From positions 1 through 5,352 of the forward strand of contig JAATGO010000020.1 of assembly GCA_015654605.1 (NCBI GenBank): DNA of 5,352 nt. Reading direction: 5' to 3'. This document shows positions 1-4,514 of the stretch, one piece after another (position 1 is the first letter of the stretch; every line of letters begins with the position of its first letter). Source of the stretch: Betaproteobacteria bacterium (GTDB taxonomy: Bacteria > Pseudomonadota > Gammaproteobacteria > Burkholderiales > Burkholderiaceae). The notes beneath the pieces are model-generated. The model saw nothing but the letters and a program-made list of their open reading frames with translations, was not told the DNA's origin and ran no database searches. The translations under genes were made by a program, and so were the position numbers.

Positions 1-1
1 G

Positions 2-678
2 GCTAGTGTAGGCGGCCAAAGATATCTACTGAGCAATCAGGGACACCAGGTCTGGAACGTTTGGAATTACCAGTGACACAAGCACTCAAACTTGCACACA
101 GAGCACACTTTACACCGAGTGAAATTGAGTGGCGTGTCATTAATGGGCAACCCTATTTACTGGCACGCAACGCTGCGGCAGCAACACGCCTCATAGTGCG
201 GAGCGCACAAGAAAAAGGAAAGATGCCACAATTTGACATGTTGTTGCAATGGCCAGAGCCAACACTGCAGCGTGCTGGAGCACGGTTGTTAACTTCGCCG
301 ATTCGTGCCTGCCAATGGATCACCGACTACGATCATTATTATTATGCACGTCAGCCAGAAGCGATGATGGGGGCATCAGAGAGACGGTTACCGTCGCTCA
401 GACTGTATTTTGCGGATGCCAGCGACACCATGGTGCAGCTGGACCCTTATACCGGTGATGTGCAGTTGAGTATGGATCGTTCTCAACGATTAGGGCGCTG
501 GCTGTTTAATTTTTTACATAGTTGGGATTTACCATGGATGCTACGCATGAGCGTGATGCGTGAAATAGTATTGATTTTGCTAAGTTTTGGTGGGCTTGCC
601 TTGAGTGTGACGGGCATTGTCATTGGGGTATCTCGCGTACGGTTATGGATATCAAAATTAAAAAAACATTCTTGGTAA
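2..678 (+). pseudogene. PepSY-domain membrane protein, C-terminal half, probably frameshifted
   Basis: The readable frame ends at 678 and gives 205 residues if TTG 61 is the start. Residues 4-50 form a PepSY-like domain (EIEWRVINGQPYLLAR), followed by DHYYYARQ at 91-98. A second PepSY-like strand pair with LDPYTGDVQLS lies at 127-137, then RWLFNFLHSWD at 146-156 and one membrane helix at about 168-190. This order is typical of the C-terminal half of PepSY-associated transmembrane proteins, a family that includes siderophore-reductase-like inner-membrane proteins and usually exceeds 400 residues. The N-terminal helices are missing. The frame is closed by TAG at 4-6. The frame that enters from the left edge (codons from 2, stop TGA 74-76) encodes GQRYLLSNQGHQVWN, which looks like the segment preceding PepSY in such proteins. 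A net one-base loss near 50-60 would explain both. The family call is firm; the broken state is inferred. TTG 61 has no good ribosome binding site. Confidence 0.6.
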
Positions 679-690
679 ATCTTGGTAAAT
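671..690. repeat. 10-bp tandem duplication over the PepSY stop codon
   Basis: CTTGGTAAAT occurs twice in direct tandem, at 671-680 and 681-690. The first copy contains the TAA stop (676-678) of the PepSY reading frame. This looks like replication slippage at the 3' end of the gene. It does not change the encoded protein. Confidence 0.8.
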
Positions 691-696
691 GAGCTT

Positions 697-732
697 AATG
701 ACCCTCGCCGATGGGTAATGAGGTAGGTCATT
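697..732 (+). terminator. Stem-loop downstream of the PepSY gene, possible terminator
   Basis: AATGACC (697-703) pairs with GGTCATT (726-732). CTC (704-706) can pair with GAG (720-722) after a short bulge. The structure lies 19 bp after the stop codon, where a terminator would be expected, but no clear T-run follows. It may be a weak or Rho-assisted terminator, or an mRNA-stabilising hairpin. Confidence 0.3.
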
Positions 733-795
733 TATGAGAGTGTGCATATGCGTATATGCGGTTACCACCAAGAGATAACATGGGCTAAACAGAGG

Positions 796-817
796 AAAAT
801 TTCACGGTGAAAATTTT
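796..817. other. Imperfect AT-rich palindrome in the spacer
   Basis: AAAATTTCAC (796-805) is almost the reverse complement of GTGAAAATTTT (807-817), differing by one bulged base. It could be a protein-binding dyad or a weak hairpin. It lies about 140 bp upstream of the DUF1275 gene, and no recognised operator matches it. Three GATC sites follow within 26 bp (821, 837, 843). Confidence 0.3.
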
Positions 818-924
818 TGTGATCGGTTGATTCAGCGATCCCGATCCATGGGACATGGTGTGTATTTTTCGGATATACATGTAATGCATCCCAATTAGGA
901 ATATCATTGCTTCTTGTAATGCAG

Positions 925-950
925 TAGCGAAATCTATGCCGATTTCGTTG
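925..950 (+). promoter_or_regulatory. Hairpin abutting the start region of the DUF1275 gene
   Basis: CGAAATC (928-934) and GATTTCG (941-947) form a perfect 7-bp stem around a TATGCC loop. G927/T948, A926/T949 and T925/G950 extend it with wobble or A-T pairs. It ends 2 bp before ATG 953, where a ribosome binding site would lie. Either translation begins further in (ATG 968 or 977), or the hairpin controls access of ribosomes or is a protein operator in DNA. The inverted repeat is seen directly; the role is inferred. Confidence 0.4.
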
Positions 951-952
951 AA

Positions 953-1729
953 ATGACTTCCACGGGAATGAAGAACATGTTTGCCTATTTACGATCGCTT
1001 GCAGGTAGAAACCGTACGCGCGAGGCGAATCGACATCTAGCGTTTATTTTGGCGACGATCGCAGGCGCTCTCAATGCTGGTGGGTTTTTAGTGGTGGGGC
1101 AGTATACTTCGCATATGTCTGGCATCGTCTCTTCCATGGCAGATGAGTTGGCGATGGGGTCGATATGGCTGTTGTTGTCAGGAACCGCTTGTTTGATGTT
1201 TTTTATCGGTGGCGCCGCTTCTTCGGCGATTATTGTTAATTGGTCTAGAAAGCGGGAGCTTGAAGCAGAGTATGCCGGACCTTTGGTACTGGAGTCTCTA
1301 TTGCTGGTCATTTTTGCGATGCTTGGTGGCAACATGCAAGAGCATGAGTGGCTGTTTGTACCGGTGACAGTGCTGTTGTTGTGCTACATCATGGGTTTGC
1401 AAAATGCGATGATTACCAAGCTATCCCATGGGGAGATTCGTACGACGCATGTCACAGGGATGGTGACAGATATTGGCATTGAGTTAGGGAAAATGATTTA
1501 TTGGAATCGGAATACTTATCCAAATGCACGGGTGACGGGGGATAGCGATAAACTGAGAAACTTATCTACCCTGGTTAGTTTATTTTTTCTTGGCGGGTTT
1601 GTTGGCGCCATCGGCTTTAAACATATTGGTTTTATTTGCACCATGCCAATGGCATTTGTATTAATTTTACTGGCGCTAGTCCCTGTTCTTGATGATGTAC
1701 GGCGCTGGTGGCGAGAGCGGAGAGCCTGA
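953..1729 (+). CDS. DUF1275 (YoaK) family integral membrane protein
   Basis: The 258-residue product is close to the usual family length of about 220-250. Family signatures are AGALNAGGFLVVGQYTSHMSG at about 37-57 and GLQNAMITKLSHGEIRTTHVTG at 148-169 (a run ending in the conserved RTTHVTG). About six membrane helices are visible, near 28-48, 70-97, 110-126, 134-152, 205-222 and 226-246. The C-terminus is basic (RRWWRERRA). The family is widespread, and its molecular function and substrate are not established, so I give no symbol. The start is uncertain: ATG 953, 968 and 977 are all in frame, none has a strong Shine-Dalgarno sequence, and a hairpin lies immediately before 953. The homologous region begins near residue 22, so homology does not decide the start. 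The gene stands alone, with 274 bp before it and the DnaA-box array after it. Family confidence is high; start confidence is low. Confidence 0.9.
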   Translation: MTSTGMKNMFAYLRSLAGRNRTREANRHLAFILATIAGALNAGGFLVVGQYTSHMSGIVSSMADELAMGSIWLLLSGTACLMFFIGGAASSAIIVNWSRKRELEAEYAGPLVLESLLLVIFAMLGGNMQEHEWLFVPVTVLLLCYIMGLQNAMITKLSHGEIRTTHVTGMVTDIGIELGKMIYWNRNTYPNARVTGDSDKLRNLSTLVSLFFLGGFVGAIGFKHIGFICTMPMAFVLILLALVPVLDDVRRWWRERRA

Positions 1730-1751
1730 TTTCAACTGTGTATTTATAGCC

Positions 1752-1818
1752 TCAGCTACAACTTATCTACATCTTATTCACAACGCTATCCACATGGATA
1801 TGCACAGAATTATCCACA
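1752..1818 (+). repeat. Phased array of six DnaA-box-like direct repeats
   Basis: Six 9-mers in the same orientation begin at 1752 (TCAGCTACA), 1763 (TTATCTACA), 1774 (TTATTCACA), 1786 (CTATCCACA), 1798 (ATATGCACA) and 1810 (TTATCCACA). The last is a perfect match to the E. coli DnaA-box consensus. Those at 1763, 1774 and 1786 differ from it by one base each; 1752 and 1798 are degenerate. Spacing is 11, 11, 12, 12 and 12 bp, about one helical turn, so DnaA could load side by side on one face of the DNA. A short dyad (TATCCA-CA-TGGATA, 1787-1800) is embedded. The array may be part of an origin, a DnaA-titration or reactivation site, or an operator for the gene at 1941. Box identity is strong; function is inferred. 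Confidence 0.7.
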
Positions 1819-1906
1819 ACGGCCAGAGCGTATCTATGTCTATTGATGAAATGAGTGTCAATTGAGCAGACGACATGATTGTGTTCTGGAGGGGAGGGCG
1901 CGTAAT

Positions 1907-1972
1907 ATGCGCATTTGTTGCAAGAATAAAGAAAGTCACCATGCATCACCATTTAACGAAAGACGAATTTGA
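1907..1972 (+). CDS. Possible 21-codon leader ORF with a very strong Shine-Dalgarno
   Basis: The purine run GGAGGGGAGGG (1888-1898) lies 8 bases upstream of ATG 1907, which is good spacing. It is the best ribosome binding site in the window. The ORF encodes MRICCKNKESHHASPFNERRI and stops at TGA 1970-1972, which is 29 bp inside the next gene (start 1941) in another frame. Translating it would bring ribosomes to the weaker start at 1941, so it may act as a coupling leader. The peptide resembles nothing I recognise. The purine run could also be chance. Confidence 0.25.
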   Translation: MRICCKNKESHHASPFNERRI

Positions 1973-2315
1973 CGCGCTTGGCCAGATCAGTCGCCAGGAG
2001 CATCGAAAGCATCCCAGTGCTTGTGTCGCAAGAAATAGCAAGCATCTATCCGGTATCAAATATGTCGAATATAAGAAAGATGGCTACTTGGTATTGACCC
2101 CCAAAGGTGCAGAGGTGTTGTTTATTTATCGTTGCATTGAGGGATTGCGGGCGCTGTGCGCAGATAGATTGGCAAGTGTTGATCACGATGTTCTGGCTTT
2201 TTTGGGGAGAAAAGGGCATGTGACACCTTGTGAAGGAACGGATGGCTTTTTGGTGACTCCGCGTGGGCGTGAGTCATTAGCTGATATCGATGCACAAGAA
2301 GAGAAAGCCCGGTAA
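1941..2315 (+). CDS. Hypothetical small protein with two winged-helix-like motifs
   Basis: The 124-residue basic protein has no signal peptide or membrane segment, so it is probably cytoplasmic. I do not recognise a named family. Residues 5-60 look like a winged-helix unit: an N-terminal helix (LTKDEFDALGQI), then HLSGIKYVEY, then a wing ending GYLVLTPKGAEVL at 48-60. Residues 78-114 repeat the pattern (VLAFLGRKGHV, then GFLVTPRGRESLA at 102-114), suggesting an internal duplication and possible DNA binding. ATG 1941 is preferred because GAAAG lies 5 bases upstream and the protein-like pattern begins there. ATG 1875 would add 22 unconvincing residues (MIVFWRGGRVICAF...). The gene stands alone between two groups of DnaA-box-like sites, so DnaA may affect its transcription or the gene may belong to that locus. 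Being a real gene is likely; any function is speculative. Confidence 0.7.
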   Translation: MHHHLTKDEFDALGQISRQEHRKHPSACVARNSKHLSGIKYVEYKKDGYLVLTPKGAEVLFIYRCIEGLRALCADRLASVDHDVLAFLGRKGHVTPCEGTDGFLVTPRGRESLADIDAQEEKAR

Positions 2316-2376
2316 GCCTATACCATGCTTGTCGATGAGGCATGCTTGCGGAAATGGAGGGATGTACGAAGAGTAC

Positions 2377-2397
2377 AAAATATTGCAAGTATTTTTT
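2377..2397 (+). terminator. AT hairpin with T-run after the hypothetical gene
   Basis: AAAATATT (2377-2384) pairs with AGTATTTT (2388-2395) through seven A-T pairs and one G-T pair, around a GCA loop. The T-run continues to 2397. It lies 62 bp beyond the stop codon at 2315. The stem has no G-C pair, so any termination would be weak. Confidence 0.3.
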
Positions 2398-2470
2398 GGT
2401 TAACTGCTTAATAATGAGCAGAAGACGAAAATTCCTTTAATATCATCAACTTAATCTTCTTGTTATAGAG

Positions 2471-2505
2471 TTGTCCACAGCGTTGATCACATAAAGCGTG
2501 GATAA
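2471..2505. other. Second group of DnaA-box-like sites
   Basis: TTGTCCACA (2471-2479) and TTGATCACA (2483-2491) are direct repeats 12 bp apart. CGTGGATAA (2497-2505) is TTATCCACG on the minus strand. The first and third differ from TTATCCACA by one base each; the middle one differs by two and contains GATC. The 12-bp period matches the array at 1752-1818. Together the two groups flank the 124-aa gene. DnaA binding is inferred from sequence alone. Confidence 0.55.
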
Positions 2506-2514
2506 CTTTGTTAT

Positions 2515-2534
2515 TTTTTCTGACTTTTTCTGAT
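2515..2534. repeat. T-rich 10-bp tandem repeat, possible unwinding element
   Basis: TTTTTCTGAC (2515-2524) is followed directly by TTTTTCTGAT (2525-2534). The repeat starts 10 bp after the last DnaA-box-like site and lies in the most AT-rich part of the window. T-rich repeats beside DnaA boxes are typical of DNA-unwinding elements in bacterial origins. The repeat is certain; the role is a hypothesis. Confidence 0.45.
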
Positions 2535-2585
2535 GTGTTGAGGTTATTGCTTGCCGCCAAAAAACACGATAAGTAAAATGATGAT

Positions 2586-2613
2586 TTATTTTGCAACATT
2601 GTTGCATTATAAT
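2586..2613 (+). promoter_or_regulatory. Promoter overlapping a 27-bp dyad, candidate Zur-type operator of the azt operon
   Basis: TGCAACA and TGTTGCA form perfect 7-bp arms around one central base (2592-2606). TTAT (2586-2589) and ATAA (2609-2612) extend the symmetry after a 2-bp mismatch on each side. TATAAT at 2608-2613 is a perfect sigma-70 -10 hexamer inside the right flank. The best -35 at 17-bp spacing is only TTTATT (2585-2590). A dimeric repressor bound here would block RNA polymerase. Zur is the expected repressor of zinc uptake, but the arms differ from the enterobacterial Zur core (GTTATAATATAAC type), so the regulator is inferred from location. Transcription would start near 2620 and leave a leader of about 220 bases. 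Confidence 0.55.
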
Positions 2614-2629
2614 GAGCGGCGAGCCACAG

Positions 2630-2640
2630 ATGATAATCAT
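2630..2640. promoter_or_regulatory. Fur-family-like palindrome ATGATAATCAT
   Basis: ATGATAATCAT is symmetrical around one base and contains the TGATAATCAT core of the Fur box (GATAATGATAATCATTATC); about 12 of 19 positions match overall. It lies about 10 bp after the expected transcription start of the operon, where a bound regulator could still repress. It may be a second site for the same metal regulator or a Fur site. It is short, so chance is possible. Confidence 0.35.
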
Positions 2641-2712
2641 GAGTTCCCCTTTTCGGGTAGGCACTGTTATCTCTGTTTTTAACAATGCGTCTATCTATAT
2701 TTCTTTTTCCTT

Positions 2713-2850
2713 GTGTTAACTCTATCCCGTTTTTTATCGTCTAAGAGTGTGTTTGCCTGCGCGTGGTGGCAACGTTTGCTGCTGGTAGCTCCTGCGTGTC
2801 TATTATTATGGTTGGGAGTGATGTGGGCTGTAGGGTGGGGTAATGGCTGA
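2713..2850 (+). CDS. Possible small single-helix membrane protein upstream of aztA
   Basis: This frame is open from just after TAA 2680-2682 and closes at TGA 2848-2850, overlapping the ATPase start by 8 bases. GTG 2713 gives 45 residues and GTG 2749 gives 33 (both in frame). The C-terminal part WWQRLLLVAPACLLLWLGV, then MWAVGWGNG, has a membrane helix with a Trp/Arg cap and looks like real small-membrane-protein sequence. Neither start has a convincing ribosome binding site (AAGAG sits only one base before 2749), and there is no ATG near the front. The overlap with the next gene favours a coupled first cistron of the operon. I do not recognise the family, and it may be a chance frame. Confidence 0.35.
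   Translation: MLTLSRFLSSKSVFACAWWQRLLLVAPACLLLWLGVMWAVGWGNG
2814..2840 (+). other. G-rich tract with four G-runs at the aztA ribosome binding site
   Basis: GGG at 2814-2816, 2825-2827 and 2833-2835 and GGGG at 2837-2840 are separated by loops of 8, 5 and 1 bases, on the strand that becomes mRNA. This fits a loose G-quadruplex pattern. The last run is also the only Shine-Dalgarno-like sequence for ATG 2843. Folding could mask the start. The pattern is seen directly; folding is untested. Confidence 0.35.
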
Positions 2851-3616
2851 AGTAATGAGCGATAACAGCAATATGACAGCAATTATTTCACTAGATAATT
2901 TGACGGTAGCTTATCGCCGTCATCCGGCGTTGCATCACGTTACAGGAAATTTCTTACGTGGCTCTTTGACGGCCGTAGTAGGGCCTAATGGTGCAGGCAA
3001 GAGCACCTTGCTCAAAAGTATATTGGGTCTGGTACGTTGCGATAGCGGACATATTACCGTCGCGCCAGAAACATGGCGGATTGCTTACTTGCCGCAGCAG
3101 GCTGAGATTGATCGTGGATTTCCCATGAGCGTACTCGATTGTGTACTGCTAGGGTATTGGCAGAAGGTTGGTTTATTTGGTGGATTCAGTCATGCCATGC
3201 TGGCGAAGGCACATCAGGCATTGTTGGCAGTAGGATTGGATGGTTTTGCAATGCGTACCATTGGGAATTTGTCTGCCGGACAATTTCAGCGTGTATTGTT
3301 CGCCCGTATTTTGCTACAGGATGCAGAACTGATATTACTTGATGAGCCTTTTAATGCGATTGATAACCGCACTATCAGTGATCTGCTATGCATTATTCAG
3401 GAATGGCATAAAGAGCAGCGCACGGTGATTGCTGTGTTGCATGACTATGATCAAGTGCAGCGCGTATTCCCTCAAACGTTATTGCTTGCCAGGAATGTTG
3501 TGGAGTGGGGAGAAACCCGTTCGGTATTATGCAACGAGAATCTGGAGCGTGCTCGAGCCATGACGGAAACTGTCGATGACCATGCGCCACTATGTAGGGT
3601 GGATGGTGAGCAATGA
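2843..3616 (+). CDS. aztA: Zinc/metal ABC transporter ATP-binding protein (AztA/ZnuC-like)
   Basis: The 257-residue cytoplasmic ATPase powers metal import with the permease and binding protein encoded next. All nucleotide-binding motifs are intact: Walker A GPNGAGKST at 47-55, Q-loop LPQQ at 83-86, signature LSAGQFQR at 143-150, Walker B ELILLDEP at 162-169 and switch His200 in AVLHD. The segment RIAYLPQQAEIDRGFPMSV and the short C-terminus DDHAPLCRVDG fit the AztA branch of Zn/Mn ATPases better than classical ZnuC as I remember them; no alignment was run. A manganese transporter remains possible. ATG 2843 is preceded closely by GGGTGGGG. ATG 2855 and 2873 are in-frame alternatives, and conserved sequence starts near residue 14, so the start is uncertain. 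The stop overlaps aztB by ATGA. Expected control is zinc-responsive repression at the dyad near 2600. ATPase identity is very sure; the azt name is moderately so. Confidence 0.88.
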   Translation: MAEVMSDNSNMTAIISLDNLTVAYRRHPALHHVTGNFLRGSLTAVVGPNGAGKSTLLKSILGLVRCDSGHITVAPETWRIAYLPQQAEIDRGFPMSVLDCVLLGYWQKVGLFGGFSHAMLAKAHQALLAVGLDGFAMRTIGNLSAGQFQRVLFARILLQDAELILLDEPFNAIDNRTISDLLCIIQEWHKEQRTVIAVLHDYDQVQRVFPQTLLLARNVVEWGETRSVLCNENLERARAMTETVDDHAPLCRVDGEQ

Positions 3617-4494
3617 CGCTGCTACACGGTTGCTGGCAATTGGCGATAGCGCCATTTCAAGAATTTACATTCATGCGTCGTGCGTTGGTAGCAACGCTGG
3701 CATTGGCATGCAGCAGCGCGCCGCTGGGAGTACTGCTGACTTTGCGCCGCATGAGTCTGTTTGGTGAGGCATTAAGCCATGCTGTATTGCCGGGCGTGGC
3801 ATTGGGCTTTATTTTTTTCGGATTATCGTTGCCTGCATTGAGCATTGGTGGCCTGGTGGCTGGTGTGGTTGTAGTGGCAGTGGCTGGGCTGATCAGCCGT
3901 TATACCGATCTGAAGGAAGATGCCAGCCTGGCGGCAATCTATGTGATCGCTCTGGCACTAGGGGTGATCCTGATTTCACGCAAGGGTACGCAGCTCGATT
4001 TATTACATATTTTATTTGGCAATGTGCTGGGTGTTGATACTGGTGGACTGCTCTTGGTAGCTGGCGTATCAACACTGAGCATGCTTGCTATGGCCATATT
4101 GTATAGAGGTTTTTTGCTGGAAAATTTTGATCCTTCCTATCTGCTGGCTAGCGGTGGACGCAGATCAGTGTATCAGCAGTTGTTTCTGATGCTGGTAGTG
4201 CTCAACCTGGTGGCATCGTTTCAGACGCTGGGAACCTTGATGGCGGTAGGGTTGATGATGTTGCCAGCAGTATCGGCGAGATTGTGGCATGACACCTTGC
4301 CTGCATTGATGCTCAATAGCGCGATACAAGCCGCAGCCGCTGGTTATGTAGGGTTGATGTTTTCTTATTACGCATCGGTACCTTCTGGTCCGGTGATTAT
4401 TGTGTGTGCCGGTGGTTTTTATGCGTGTTCGCTTTTGTTTGCACCAAAGGGCGTGCTACCAAGGTTGTTACGCCGTGCGCATTTACGTGCTTGA
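3613..4494 (+). CDS. aztB: Zinc/metal ABC transporter permease (AztB/ZnuB-like, ABC-3 family)
   Basis: This 293-residue inner-membrane protein should dimerise to form the metal channel driven by the preceding ATPase. ABC-3 permease features are PFQEFTFMRRAL at 14-25, RRMSLFGEALSHAVLPGVA at 45-63 and the C-terminal SYYASVPSGP at 251-260. About eight hydrophobic helices are visible, near 22-43, 56-73, 77-95, 106-122, 144-164, 188-222, 230-250 and 259-276. The charged loop RYTDLKEDAS at 96-105 precedes a helix with the family-like run IALALGVILISRKG. ATG 3613 is supported by GGTGAG just upstream, within the end of aztA, and by the ATGA overlap, which implies translational coupling. Length is normal and no damage is seen. 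Zn2+ is the favoured substrate and Mn2+ is possible. Confidence 0.92.
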   Translation: MTLLHGCWQLAIAPFQEFTFMRRALVATLALACSSAPLGVLLTLRRMSLFGEALSHAVLPGVALGFIFFGLSLPALSIGGLVAGVVVVAVAGLISRYTDLKEDASLAAIYVIALALGVILISRKGTQLDLLHILFGNVLGVDTGGLLLVAGVSTLSMLAMAILYRGFLLENFDPSYLLASGGRRSVYQQLFLMLVVLNLVASFQTLGTLMAVGLMMLPAVSARLWHDTLPALMLNSAIQAAAAGYVGLMFSYYASVPSGPVIIVCAGGFYACSLLFAPKGVLPRLLRRAHLRA

Positions 4495-4514
4495 TTTATG
4501 GGAACGAAAAATAA

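Larger units (their letters stand above)
2316..2712. other. AT-rich intergenic region, no convincing gene
   Basis: No reading frame of convincing composition was seen on either strand. The minus-strand frames here are low-complexity and lack ribosome binding sites. The region holds, in order, a direct repeat CATGCTT (2324-2330 and 2341-2347), an AT hairpin with a T-run, a small stem CTGCT/AGCAG (2404-2408/2417-2421), DnaA-box-like sites, a T-rich tandem repeat and the promoter/operator of the metal-transport operon. The notable elements are listed separately. Confidence 0.6.

Noticed and set aside
880..923. Direct repeat TGTAATGCA (880-888 and 915-923)
   Set aside because: Two 9-bp copies 35 bp apart are weak evidence. 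They match no known operator and may be chance in AT-rich sequence.
985..1335. 116-codon minus-strand open frame inside the DUF1275 gene
   Set aside because: It is antisense to a clear family member and its sequence resembles no protein family; it is a shadow of the real gene.
1752..1818. CRISPR array
   Set aside because: The repeats are only 9 bp with 2-3 bp between them, so there are no spacers; DnaA boxes fit better.
1875..1940. Upstream start ATG 1875 for the 124-aa gene
   Set aside because: The added residues are not protein-like and there is no ribosome binding site before 1875, whereas GAAAG precedes ATG 1941.
2685..2744. 19-codon ORF from ATG 2685 as a regulatory leader peptide
   Set aside because: It has no ribosome binding site and no run of regulatory codons, and no attenuator hairpins follow.
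2408..2882. Minus-strand open frames in the AT-rich gap
   Set aside because: They are low-complexity sequence without Shine-Dalgarno sites and run through the promoter and operator; no domain is visible.
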